The notes under the pieces were generated by a model that worked only from the letters and a program-made list of their open reading frames with translations, was not told where the DNA came from and searched no databases. A stretch of DNA of 64,000 nt from Evernia prunastri (taxonomy: Eukaryota; Ascomycota; Lecanoromycetes; Lecanorales; Parmeliaceae), in NCBI GenBank assembly GCA_003184365.1, contig NKYR01000171.1, positions 1 to 64,000 of the forward strand, written 5' to 3'. The translations under genes were made by a program, and so were the position numbers. Position 1 is the first letter of the stretch, and each line of letters opens with the position of its first letter. Shown here in pieces: positions 1-11,594 of this stretch.

Positions 1-125
1 GATTATGTAATCTCGCATAGTTGGCCCACTAAGGGACTAACTTCAGGGTAGTATGACATAATCAATCAATCAATCAAAAAAACCATCGATCAACCATTCG
101 TAGCTTCGCTTCTCACATTGTTACC

Positions 126-1352
126 ATGCCCATCAGCACCCAAAAGCCAATCATCATCTCCGGCGCCGGCCTTGCATCCCTCCTGCTTGCGCGATCCCTC
201 CTCCGCGCCTCCATTCCTTTCCTGATTTTTGAACGGGACAGCTCACTCTCCTTCCGCGCGCAAGGGTACAGGCTACGGCTTTCCTCGGAAGGCTTGAGCG
301 CCATTGAGTCGGTCCTCGGGCCGGACGAGTTCCCGAAATTCTGGGACAAATGCGGCAAGACCGGGGGCAGTGGGTTTGCAATCGTCGATGCCACAACTGG
401 CTCCAAGATTCCTACGACGGCCAAGGACGATGCTCCTGACAAGGCCGGGGATGCGAAACCGAAGCCGCCACCAGAGGACCTCTTATCGCGCGAAGGTAAG
501 ATCGTGGGAATCTCAAGGGGTGATATGCGCAAATTCTTCCTGTCCGGATGTGAATCTTTCATCCACTGGTCTCACCATGTCACAAGCTACGAACTAACAC
601 CGACCGGTGTTTCTGCGGTCTTCGCCGATGGCTCCAAGTCTGTCGAAGGCGAAATATTAGTCGGCGGAGATGGTATATATTCCAAAATCGCGACACAGCT
701 ATCACAAGGCAAACTGAAAGTTTATGACACCGGCGCAAGAGGTATACACGGCCAAGCGCCTAGCACGGCGTTCAAAGGCCTCGGCGAAGGTGTTTGGCGA
801 CTGACAGACAACTCCAATCCTAAAGGCAGTGTCTTCGCCATTACAAACGTCCGGCCAGGCGATATGGATGATCCCAGTGTGCAGTTCGGGTGGACGATGG
901 GGGCTCAGCCCGGCGTCATCAAGGTACCGAACGACAACTACTCACTGATTGGGACCCCAGCGGCCGAGATAGCGAAAGAACTGACCGCAAATTGGCATCC
1001 GCGGCTGAAGCCGCTGTTCGAGGAGATGGCCGAGTCAGAAGCGGCGTTCTGGAAGATCACCTGCTCCACCCCTACCGGCGTCCCGGAATGGCAAAACGAA
1101 CCCCGTGTCACCGTCATCGGAGACGCCGCGCATTCAATGACACCTGCTGGCGGTATCGGCGCCAACACGGCCGTCAGGGACTCGGCGCTGCTGGGTAGAC
1201 TGCTGGTTGAGGCGGGGGGGCGCAAAGCTGGTGTGACGGCGACTTATGAGAAAGAGATGAGGGTGTATGCCAGTGAGGCGGTCAAGACAAGTTATGGAAT
1301 GGCGACGGCCCAATTTGGAATCACTATTGACGAGAACTCGAAAACGGTCTGA
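126..1352 (+). CDS. FAD-dependent class A monooxygenase
   Basis: A single uninterrupted frame of 408 aa. It likely binds FAD and hydroxylates or epoxidises a small aromatic or polyketide-like substrate using NAD(P)H; the substrate cannot be read from sequence. The N-terminal Rossmann motif starts at residue 13 (GAGLAS, with Ser in the third Gly position) and runs to an acidic FERD end that would bind the FAD ribose. A central VGGDGIYSK lies near residue 180, and the ribityl-binding GDAAHSMTPAGGIGAN lies near residue 335. Length matches the salicylate-hydroxylase-like family. No membrane segment is evident. It lies upstream of an ABC transporter and a Zn2Cys6 regulator, which would fit a detoxification or secondary-metabolite locus that may continue off the left edge. 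The ATG at 126 precedes the FAD motif at the usual distance. Confidence 0.9.
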   Translation: MPISTQKPIIISGAGLASLLLARSLLRASIPFLIFERDSSLSFRAQGYRLRLSSEGLSAIESVLGPDEFPKFWDKCGKTGGSGFAIVDATTGSKIPTTAKDDAPDKAGDAKPKPPPEDLLSREGKIVGISRGDMRKFFLSGCESFIHWSHHVTSYELTPTGVSAVFADGSKSVEGEILVGGDGIYSKIATQLSQGKLKVYDTGARGIHGQAPSTAFKGLGEGVWRLTDNSNPKGSVFAITNVRPGDMDDPSVQFGWTMGAQPGVIKVPNDNYSLIGTPAAEIAKELTANWHPRLKPLFEEMAESEAAFWKITCSTPTGVPEWQNEPRVTVIGDAAHSMTPAGGIGANTAVRDSALLGRLLVEAGGRKAGVTATYEKEMRVYASEAVKTSYGMATAQFGITIDENSKTV

Positions 1353-1460
1353 GGCGAAGGTGACGTAGAGTCTCCTGTCCAGCGACGCCTAGACTAGATA
1401 CACATGCTACGTAGGAATCATCCTTTAGCTGATTTTTGAAGTATTATGGATACATGTAGT

Positions 1461-2122
1461 TCATTCCCTCCCGCTTTGTTCCTTGAGTAGACGATAGGTA
1501 CCAGCATTTCCCTTGTCTATCGCCAAAGCCAATGGCGTTCGTCCCATTGGGTCCTCTAAACTGACAACAGCTCCACGCGCTAGCAAGAACCTTACCATCT
1601 CCTCATGTCCTTCCACTACAGCCCGATGCAATGCAGTGACCATATCCTCCTTGTACCTCGGGTCGGTCGGGTGCTCAATCCCGACCTCGTTCACATCAGC
1701 TCCCTCCTCCAGCAACACTCTCACCATCTCCAGGTTCCCCGCCTCCGCAGCCTTGACAATCGCGCCGCTCCCACGCAAGCGTGCGTGGCGGCGTTGGAGA
1801 GTATGTCGCCAAACCAAGGAATGTAGTAGTTGACATCGATGGCTTTCGTGTTGAGCAGAAGCTTGTATACGTTTTTGGTTCTATTTATGAGAACAATCTT
1901 CATCACTTCCGGGGTGACTGGAGTGCTGTGGTCAAGGCAGTACTTGACGACGTTGGCATGGTCTTTGGTCGTCGCTGCGTACAAAATTGAGGAGAAGGGA
2001 GGCTTGTAGGCGGGGTTTGAGGCCTTGAGCTGCGATATCATCCTCTGTACAGTTTCCAGCTCGCCCTTCTGGCAGGCATCGTATAGCAGGTCCCCCATCT
2101 CACTCTTGAGTTTGGCTTCCAT
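1461..2122 (-). pseudogene. Ankyrin-repeat protein with internal frameshift
   Basis: Two overlapping minus-strand frames encode parts of one ankyrin protein. The 5' part (2122 down to about 1785) begins MEAKLKSEMGDLLYDACQKG and reads to ILSNAATHA. The 3' part (about 1785 to 1461) continues with AIVKAAEAGNLEMVRVLLEE and two further ankyrin units, ending LLKEQSGRE. The frames differ by one base and I see no GT-AG intron that joins them, so this is a one-base frameshift, either real decay or a sequence error. Ankyrin repeats mediate protein contacts; no catalytic domain is present. Repaired length would be about 220 aa, with at least four ankyrin units. Confidence 0.65.
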
Positions 2123-3012
2123 GGCTAATTTTTGCGCAGCTAGAAACTAATATCATCAGGGATTTGTCCAACGTCTTCAAAGGGCAAAGGATAGCTGACT
2201 ACGTTGAGTATTTCTATGAGACTAATATATCGAGGAATCTAACAAGTCTCTGTGTGTTTTGAATGTAAAATAAGTAGTGCTGCCACGCGAGCAAGACCCT
2301 TATGCACCCACCCGAAGCTACGCCCCACTTGTCGGCATTGCTCGGCTGTTCAATCCGACTTAGTACACAGCTCAGCACTTATTATCAGATCTCCTATCAC
2401 ATGATGTCACATTATAACGGTTCCGGGAGAATGATAAATACAAACGGCGTTTACTACATACTAATACTAACTACATACTAAATATTCTGTTGAATAATAC
2501 AATTATTATATGCTAGTTCATTATTGAATAAGATGAGAATGCACTTACTACCACGAAACCTAGCGAATAGAGTACTACAGTAACGTACGCGAAGACTTGA
2601 ATATTTGCCGATCGGCGTTCCGCTCCTCGTGCTTCGAAACCTTGAGACTGTTGACTAGCCGCAATCTATTCTAGAACCGCCTTCGCTACGTGCTGCAACT
2701 TATGTTAGGTGGGAGATCTAGGACGGGAGGTAGAATGTTTAGTTTGGGACGACGTTCTTATGGCCAGGGGCCAATGGCGAGATGAGGGTTTGTGAGGATT
2801 TGCGGTATTGTCGATTGGTGGATATGAGAGGGTCTCAAGTGGTGCAGGCCCCTTGCCACCTGTATTTGATTTCATAGCGGTCGACGGCAACTTAATAAAA
2901 TGGTAGATTAAATTCTCGTTATGCCATGTAGTATCCGTACTCGCCCAAAATGCTGCTATGTACTTTAGGACCGCCCAGTACATCCATCCATCTCGATCTC
3001 GATCTCTTAGAT
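2123..3012. other. Intergenic, no gene supported
   Basis: About 890 bp between the ankyrin gene and the 3' end of the ABC transporter. It includes an AT-rich patch around 2440-2530. No ORF here has recognisable protein character, and I see no structured RNA. Confidence 0.5.
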
Positions 3013-6000
3013 TTACGCGATATCCAGTCCCTGCGTCTCACACATGGCGAAATATTTTCCCCTCCTCCCCAACAACTCCTTGTGCGTCCCCGTCTCGACG
3101 ATCCTGCCTTCACCGAACACAAAAATCACATCCGCATCCTTGATCGTCGAGAGCCGATGTGCCACAGCAACCGTGGTCCTTCCCTCCGCCGCCCTCTCCA
3201 GCGCCGCTTGTACTATTCTCTCGGACTCTGTGTCCAGCGCTGATGTGGCTTCGTCGAGGAGCAAGAGCCTCGGTTTCCGGATAAGGGCGCGGGCGATGGC
3301 GATGCGCTGTTTCTGGCCGCCTGAGAACTGGAGGCCGCGTGAGCCGCAGCGCGTGCTGAGGCCTTCTGGGAGAGTCTGGATAAAATCCCATGCGTTTGCT
3401 TGTTTGCAGGCGTCGATGATGTGTTCTTCCGTGGTCGGGGTTTTCTGCTCTATGTCGTCTACCCCGAGAGCGATATTGTCGCGCACGGAGCCTTGGAAGA
3501 GAGTCGGTTCTTGCTGTACGAGTGAAATCTGGTTGCGATAGATGCGCGGGGAGAAAGTGGACACTGCTTGGTCCGCAACAAGAATGGTGCCAGAAGTGGG
3601 GTCGTAGAAGCGTTCGAGGAGGGACACCATTGTCGACTTGCCGCAGCCGGAGGGACCTACGAAGGCGGCAAACTGGCCGGGCTGAATATTCATGGCGAGG
3701 TCTTTAAGGACGAGGGCTTTTCGTTGAGCGTAATGGAAGTCGACGTTGTCGAAGTCGATCCTTCGGTCGCTGTCTTTGGGGGCGTGGTCTTTGTTCTCGT
3801 CGTACATTTGCATGGTGGGTCTAAGGCTACGCAGCCAGAGGATGTAGTTCGCGGCACCTGTGGCTTTGGATATAGCTGGACAATTTAGCATGATTTTGGC
3901 TAGAGGTAGACTGGAGGCTTACTGGCTGTGAAGCTGAAGAATTGACCTGCAGCTTGGGCGGCAAAGAGGACACCGATGAAGATGACATAGAACTGTGACA
4001 CTGTGTACTCGCCTCTAGATACCAGTCTCGAGCCATATCCAAAGCCAAGGGCCATGATCAGAAACTCTGTCGCCTGTGATACAGAGTAGAGCCAAAGATT
4101 CCACACTAGCGATCGGATTGACTTGCTCACAATTCCACTGAGGAGATCGGAATACTGTCCAATGATTAAGGATTCCAGTGTCAGAGAAGCGACGGTCTTT
4201 ATGGCAATGACGCTTTCACTGGCTAGAGCCGCGCTTTCAGAAAAGCGGTCCGCATTCTTTCTTTCCAAGGCAACCTCTATACGCATGCGAGCATATCCTG
4301 CAGTAATCAGTGGGGGGAAGCCACCAAACACTACAACAAGCCCAAGCTTCCAACCATAGACAATGGCGAGGACGCTGCTAGAGATGACATTTACTAAGAC
4401 GATGAAGATAAGAAGGATATTTGCGCTAATGAGGTCGTTGAGTGATGAGGGTATTGACGTGATCTTCGCGGTTAATGCGCCAGAAGTGTTGCCTGGCTGG
4501 TTGAAAAACTCAATGTCTTGTCTAAGAATATTTTGCAGCATCTCAGAGCGATAGCTGTGCGTAATTGTCTGTCCAATGGTATTGCAGGTTACCCCAACGA
4601 TACTGTAAGCAAGCAGGTTACCTAGAGCAATAACGAAGAACATGAGAGCGTAAAAATTGACTTGTCGTTGACCCTCATCTGGTGGAAGAGTGAAGACCGT
4701 CAATACACGTGAGTAGAGGACCGCCTGACCGGGAAATGTTGCTCCTCCAATCAACGAGCCAAGCGCCGCAAAGAAAAAGGTGCCGTAGAGCTTTTTTTGT
4801 TCAGAGAGCAAGATCCAGAGACATCGGAGTAACGAGTATCCTAACGTGCCTTGTCCAGCTGCAAGATCGCCTTCAGGTGATTCAGCCGCGTTCTTGACCG
4901 AGACAGTTGTCTGCCGTATAGCGATATTAGGCATGTCTCGTTGTAGACAGTCGTCCAGTGGATCCGCATTTCCAAGATCTTGAGCGGCTACCAGTCTAGC
5001 GTAGCGACCTTTAAGATTGATCAATTGCTGATGGCCCCCCTGTTCCACAACGACGCCGTCCGAGATAACAGCAATATTATCAGCTTTCTTTACAGTTGCC
5101 AACTTGTGTGCGATGATCAAGGTGGTGCGTTCTTTCGAGATCTTGTCTAAAGCGTCCTGCACTGTCCTTTCTGCTTTGGGATCCAGAGCGCTCGTAGCCT
5201 CGTCAAGCAGCAGGATTCTGGGATTCGAGATGATACTCCTGGCAATGGCAATCCTCTGACGTTGACCGCCGGACAGTGTCCCTGCGCCCTCACCGACCTC
5301 GGTTTGATAACCCTGCATGATCAGTATATGAAGCATACGATGTGGTTCGCGAGATCTTACATGCTCAAGCTTCTCGATAAATTCATGCGCGTTGCTTGCT
5401 ACGCATGCTTCGCGCACCATTTGCGATAGCTTCTGTTCGGACAGATCGGACTGGCTATCAGACAAGCCATTGGCTACATTCTGGAAGACAGTGCCTTGGA
5501 AAAGCACAGGTTCCTGGCTCTGTCAGCAATGGTTTAACCCCTGGAGGCCAATGCTTGCGTACCTGCTGCACAAGCCCAATCTGCTTTCTCAACCATCGTG
5601 TGTTGTAATCGACTATGTCTATCCCGTCAAGCGTGATGCTCCCAGACGCCCTCTCGTACCAACGCTCTAGAAGTCCGACCAAGGTGCTTTTACCGCATCC
5701 GCTTGCGCCCACAAGTGCTGTAGTCTTGCCTGCCGGTATGGAGAGGCTAAGACCCTTCAAGACCTGCACTCCGGGCCTGGATGGATAGGAGAACTTGAGG
5801 TCCTTGATCTGAATCTGGCCTGATACTGATGCTGGAGACTCTCCATCGAGACTCAAGGGATCAAGTCGCGAGGGTTTGTCTAAGACTTCGAAGAGTTCAG
5901 CAGCCGCTGAGGATGCGCTGGTGAAAGCCTGGAACTGTGGATAAATTGAATTTATAGCCGAGGCCGCAATCAGTACGGAGAGCACTACGTTGAAGACTTT

Positions 6001-7020
6001 GCCCACATCAGCAACCTCCCCACTTATGAACATTCTATAGCCTTGCCAGTAAGCCAACGCAAGACCCGAGAATACGCAAAAGTATTCTGTGGAGAACAGT
6101 ATTGCATAGAGTAAAGACTTCTTTTTTCCTTCTCGGTGCGCTCTCACCAGATATTCTTCGTATTTGTCCATTATTTTGGAGTGTGCCCAGAATGCATGCA
6201 CAGTCTTCACGCTTGAAAAGGCTTCCTCGGCAAGACTAGCAGCTGCAGAGTAGATCTTCATAATTTTACCTTCAATAATAGCGTCGAGTGGGACAATGCT
6301 GCCTATGATCACGAGCATTGCAGGGACGATTGTCATGGTGATCAAGGCCAGCTTCCACTGAACGGCGAGAGCAACGATGAATCCTGTGAAGAATTGTGCA
6401 ATAGCTTGGAAGCTTATTGAAAGTTTCTCCGCGATACCCGAATTGATCTTGTTACCATTGGTGATGACTTGGGATGCAATGGCACCGTTGCCTTGCTGGT
6501 CGAAGTACCATACCTCCTGCCGCAGAGTGTGCTCGAGGAACGCCATTCGTATCGCTTTAGTCGTCCTGATTGCAGATATACTAATGGCTAAGGTTGCAGT
6601 GTAGGTCAAAACAAGCCTTGATATGAAGAGATAGATAAACCATTTTCTGCCTCCGTGTAAGCAGATTTCCGCGCCAGAGAGCGTCCAACATACACGTAGT
6701 AGATGACATTATCATCAAATGCGCTCGCCGAAGATCCTCCCCCTTGGAAGCTACTGAACTCGCCGATAGCACTACCAAAGATGATGGTCATAAGCGGTAG
6801 AGTTGCGCCAGAGCCGATGGAAGCCAACAGCGCAACAGCATTCAGAAGCCAGCCGAGGGAGTCGGCATATTGGAAGATGCGCTTTTACATATCAGCAACG
6901 CCTGGAGTGATGTACCTTCCGACCTACTAGGTAATACTTAAATCCGCCCTTGGATTCTTGCTTGGCAGCCTCATTGGTTCCGTCCAGCGACGAAGGTGTG
7001 TCGGGACGTTTCTCATCCAT
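3013..7020 (-). CDS. ABCB-type full ABC multidrug transporter
   Basis: A P-glycoprotein-like exporter of the plasma membrane, with TMD1-NBD1-TMD2-NBD2 order. I infer six exons: 7020-6928, 6881-6694, 6646-5563, 5513-5361, 5312-3923 and 3875-3013. All five introns are GT-AG and 46-49 nt long. They sum to 3771 nt, giving 1256 aa, a normal full-transporter length. NBD1 has Walker A GASGCGKST near residue 405, signature LSGGQRQR near 515 and Walker B ILLLDEATSAL near 538. NBD2 has GPSGCGKST near 1045, FSGGQKQR near 1153 and LLLLDEATSAL. Both ATP sites therefore look complete. The start at 7020 (MDEKRPDTPSSL) gives a short cytosolic N-terminus before the first membrane helix. It is transcribed divergently from the Zn2Cys6 gene at 7555, which suggests regulation by that protein. 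Substrate unknown; azoles or a locally made metabolite are possibilities. Confidence 0.92.
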
Positions 7021-7222
7021 ATTGTTGTCGAGGCAGTAAACAAATGCAGTAGAAAGCAATCAATCTACCGGGAACATCAACCAAATGGGTAGGTATTTTT
7101 TGTAAGAGGTCCATTGAGCCAGCCGGGGACAGCAAGTATATATATATGTACGAGTAGCTACTAGCTTTACTGATGACAGATTCTCATCGGATCCTCATCA
7201 TGGATGTTCGGAAATGCAACGC

Positions 7223-7235
7223 CGGAGTCCGCGGA
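7223..7235. promoter_or_regulatory. Candidate Zn2Cys6 site, copy 1
   Basis: The bases read CGGAGTCCGCGGA. The first nine form an inverted CGG triplet pair with a 3-bp spacer (CGG-AGT-CCG), the kind of half-site arrangement bound by Zn2Cys6 dimers. An identical 13-mer occurs 212 bp away in the same promoter. Confidence 0.5.
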
Positions 7236-7434
7236 GTGGGAGTTGATTCCAATCATAAGGTGATTACTAATATTCCAAGATAAGATATTTCTTTGCTGCC
7301 TGGTTGTCCAGATGAAGCAGCGATTGAGCATTTGGTCATTCGTGCGGGGAGAATACTTTAGAGAATACGAGAGAATACGAAAACGGGGGTCTTGGCACTT
7401 GGCAGTCATTTCGGTAAAGTGAATTCGGCGCTTG

Positions 7435-7447
7435 CGGAGTCCGCGGA
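7435..7447. promoter_or_regulatory. Candidate Zn2Cys6 site, copy 2
   Basis: Second exact copy of CGGAGTCCGCGGA, 108 bp upstream of the regulator start codon and in the same orientation as copy 1. Confidence 0.5.
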
Positions 7448-7554
7448 TCCCGTCTTTACAACATATCACCAGTATGGGTGGGCAGGGTAGGTAGAGAGAG
7501 TACTCCGTAGCTGCTCCATCCATTGAATCAACGTCAGATCCTCTTCGCATCATC

Positions 7555-9946
7555 ATGAACGCACCAGAAGAATCGCCAAGGGCAGGTGGTATATCATACA
7601 GGATCAAAGCTTGTGAGGCTTGCCGGCATCGAAAGGCAAGGCCTCTCCCTCGAGCAAGACTTGTCACAGTATCTGACCGTCTTGCAGATCAAATGCGACA
7701 AATCCAATCCCTGCTCCAGCTGCTGCGCCCTAAACATACCTTGCAGTACGCAGGCGGTGGTACCTCCTGCTTCACGAAAGCGTCCCCGAGACGCTTCTTC
7801 TGAGCAACGGTAAGAATCCTTCGATACATGACAGTGTTTACAACACTCACTATTTCTTAAGGGAAGAGCAATTCGACAGGATCGACTCTCGTTTGCGGCG
7901 GCTTGAGCACCTCGTTCAATCTAATGCCGATGATTGTGGCCCGGAGCATACACCAAGTTCGGTCGAAGTGCCACCAGACCACTCATTCTATCGAGGCGAC
8001 TCTTCCTTTGAGGCTCATTCAGGGGCGACTGGTCAAGTCCTGGGAGATGCACTCGATGACCCCGATTACTTGAAAGCCCGACGGGAAAGTCCGACATCCC
8101 TCAGGGCATTACCGAGCTTTGTGCATGCCAACAAGTCATGCAATCATGGTCATTTTGAGCATGATTTATCAATGCCGTCTAGAGACCTGGTTCTTAAGGC
8201 AGCGAGACTTACCAAAGGTAGGTGCGGGCAGTTGAAACTCGGTAGATATGCGCTGATACCTCTTTGAGAGACGAGACATCAAATGATGCTCTCATTTGCC
8301 ATTCTGGACGCCGACGATTTCGTGAGAAGATGCCAGAGGATCTATTTCCCTGTAGACGGCTACTCGAGCGTAGACTTTATCATAGTGCATGCAACTTTAA
8401 GAAGCTTCCTCCAAAACACCTCAGATTCTGATTTGCAATATCTTGGTTTGAGCCGATCTGCCGCTCAGGCGACCCTGGATTTGTGTCAAAAGAACATCGA
8501 TACTGCAGCAGAACAATTAAGTATCTTTTTACAGCCTTGTATGGACAACATCCAGGCCCTCATGCTAGGCGTAGGTTGCATCTAGATGTCCATCATTTAC
8601 TTGACACGCACGCTGATTTTCACCCCCAGGCGCACGTGGCATTAGAAGAGTCTAAGCTATCAAGGTCCTGGAGTTTGACATCAACGGCAGCTCGTTTGTG
8701 CCTAGATGCGGGACTCCATCGACTCAACGACGACAGCCCAGATCCGAATTTGAACCTCAAAAAGAAATGCTTTTGGAGTGTTTACGCACTAGAGAAAGTC
8801 CAGGCCTTGTCCTTCGGTCGGACATCGAATATGCAGGATTTCGATATTACAACTAGCTATCCGAATATGTACCCATGGTTAAGGCACGGACCTTGGCACG
8901 CGCTCAGCTATTGCTTCTGGGACGTTGCTAAAGTTCAGAGTCAGATATACGAAAAGCTGTACTCCGCCCAGGGAAGGCATCAAGACCCAGCGCTGAAAGT
9001 GGAATCGGTGCGCTCCATTGCGGCTGAGATCCATCGTCTCTTGGATTTTTTCAAGGTTCGAGCAGAAAAAAATCTGGCCTTCGTATGAGCTAACGATTCC
9101 ACAGAGCGACTTTGGCGAGATGGTACTTCCAATTGAGTTTCATGCAGTGACCGCTACATATACCATGAGCCTATACTCTGCGTTGACGTTAGTCCATGCT
9201 GCAGTACGACCTACCAACTCTCCGCTTGACTTTTCTCCCGAATGCATCGCTACAGCGCGGAAATGTTTGGCACTGCATTGCGAGCTGTCGGACAAGTTCA
9301 TGGCCCAAGCTGACGATTGCTGGCGCCAATACATTCATTGGTAAGTCTACCGTATTGCACATCATATTATTACATCTCAGATGCTATGATCCACACCCAG
9401 TCACACTTACCTTCGCACAACAGGAGCCTCTTGATCTCCCCATTCATGCCCTTCCTTGCCCTCCTCGGCGCAGCAATCTCAAATCCGGGCTACGAACCTG
9501 ATAGGAGGCTTCTAAGCCATGTTGTGACCTCCCTCAAGCAAGCCGCTGAAAAGGCCCCTGGCGCCAAAAAGCTCTACGAAGTCTGCCGCGTCCTCTATTC
9601 GACAGCCCTCAAAACAATAGACGGGGCCAAGGCTCGCGACAATGGCCATGACACAACGGCCTTTTTGAACAAATCTAGTGGACCTAATAACCTTCCAAAG
9701 CAGCGGGAAGAACAAGCTCATCAGGATCTTGCTACTGGAAATCAGAGCCAGATAACTTACCGTGGTGCTGCGACGAACATAGACGCCTTTACGCCTGGTG
9801 CAGATCCACAGTCAACTCTTAGCTTGTCTGACAATGCGAATGAGATATCGATGTGGTTTGAAGACTACATGGGAGGCAATACCAGCATGCTCGATATGTT
9901 GAATATGGATCAGCCGCAGATGAATTGGGATTGGGCTAGTATGTAA
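7555..9946 (+). CDS. Zn2Cys6 fungal-specific transcription factor
   Basis: A nuclear DNA-binding regulator. Seven exons are inferred: 7555-7635, 7688-7809, 7862-8217, 8269-8570, 8630-9055, 9105-9340 and 9424-9946, totalling 681 aa. Joining exons 1 and 2 completes the binuclear cluster with Cys20-x2-Cys23-x6-Cys30-x5-Cys36-x2-Cys39-x6-Cys46. Exon 2 runs into a basic linker, and exon 3 opens with a coiled-coil-like stretch (EEQFDRIDSRLRRLEHLVQ) expected for dimerisation. The middle region, roughly residues 200-450, has fungal-specific TF domain character, for example YFPVDGYSSVDFIIVHATL and ARLCLDAGLHRLN. Intron 1 uses a GC donor (AAAG|GCAAGG), and without removing it the zinc cluster is destroyed. 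The next gene, read divergently, is an ABC transporter. Confidence 0.88.
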
Positions 9947-11594
9947 AGGACGTTTGACTGAGCCGCTTCGACGCAAAGACCTACATGGGGGTTGATTAAC
10001 CGAGTTGTTTCAGTTATCCGCGGAGGACATAGTATCTGTCCCGCCGTCTGAGATCACGCGTGTACATCTTACATTCAATCCTCCACTCGACAGTCCAGTG
10101 TTTGGATGCGAAGCATAAGTCTCGTCATGGGTAAGCATCCCCTCGACCATGAGAGCTTCGGATTCTTGACCTCGACGGACTAATCTCCAAGATGAGGCTG
10201 TTGAAGCTGCACCCGCTTCTGGCCGCCGTCATCTCTCCGTCGATTCCTACGGCAGCCCCCATATCAGCGCTGGATCCAACACAGAATGCAGTAGAGACAT
10301 ACTTGAGAGTCCTAAGGCGTGCGCTGGCCCTAGAGAACAAGAAGCTTACGGCCGATCTGCAAGGACTTTTCGACGATTAGCTCAAGTTGGACTCAGACTC
10401 AGCGAGAACTATAATATTCTGGGCTGCACCTCTGAACGCCTCTCCGATCAAAATCTTATCGTACCAATACTCTCGTAAGTCGTGCTCGTTGGTGCAGAGC
10501 ATGTCTCTCGTCACCTAACACTTCCTATAGATAGCTATACCGCGATATCAGAGACTACGATACCAATTGGATTCTGATTGGACTGACTCACGTCTGCTGA
10601 CCAGGACTCTACCCCAATTCATCTGAGATTGTGACATCATAAGAGTAACTGATCGAACGATAACCCTCAGTCCAATTAAGACATCATCAAACCATTTCCG
10701 AACCAATTACCCACTCTCTTCTAGGCGGTCTCACTGCCTGTCTTCCTCTCTCAATCTATAACAATATCCTAGTCATTGTTATAAGACCCACTTTTTACAT
10801 TATAGTCTTCTTCTAATCCCTAAGTAAATCGGTAAGTAAACCGTATACAACTCCCACCACTAAGCTATGGGCCCAAAAAGAACGGGATATCGCGCTTCTT
10901 AGAAGCACGAACACTATCTGCTCCCTATGATGGCACCTAATCTGGCTGTCACCCGGCGTGTCAGGCCATGCCTAGCAACTGCCTCCCCTCAAAGGACCGC
11001 GTGGTCGACACCAGCAAACATGGCTCACACCATTAAATGGCGATGCACTTCAAAAACGATGAATTTCTTTTGATGATTGTTGCTAAACCACCCAGGTATG
11101 TATGTTACCGAGACAATACCGGGAAAATTTCAAACAGCCGTTAAAGAAGCACAACGGGCTCCATTGTGCCCTGATTCGGAAAGCGTTTGAGACACAAGGA
11201 TCTAGCTCCGCGTTCGAAAGTATGAGGTGAAACTCTCGGGAGCCGACATGGCTAGACATAGAGCCGGCGGACAAAGAAAGGATCAGACATCGAGACGTGG
11301 GCTCTGTGTACAAAATCGATTGCTTACGCTCGTCTTCTCGCTCAGCATCATCAATTATCTCGATTCAGAATATTTCAACAGAGAGTTCTTCAGAAAAGAA
11401 TCCCTAACAAGACTACCTCGGGATACTTCAGCAGAGAGCCTTCGAAAGACAGAGACTCCAGCTAGACTACCTCAAGCACAGGCAAAAGCTTCAATTCAAA
11501 CCAACCACACAAGCACTCTCCATCCTCCATCCTCCCCACCTCTTCTCCACCGACAGCCCATCCACGACTTCACCAAGCAGTCCCATCCTGCGCA
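9947..11594. other. Intergenic, no gene supported
   Basis: About 1.65 kb after the regulator. A 62-codon ORF at 10192-10380 ends in a helical ALENKKLTADLQGLF stretch but has no recognised family and weak support. The part before 11595 is pyrimidine-rich and could be leader sequence for the next gene. Confidence 0.4.

Larger units (their letters stand above)
7021..7554. promoter_or_regulatory. Divergent promoter between ABC transporter and regulator
   Basis: This 534-bp spacer separates two start codons that point away from each other. It holds two copies of the 13-mer CGGAGTCCGCGGA, annotated separately, and a short (TA)n run near 7139-7147. The arrangement is a classic setting for a cluster regulator controlling both itself and an exporter. 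That role is inference from layout. Confidence 0.6.
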
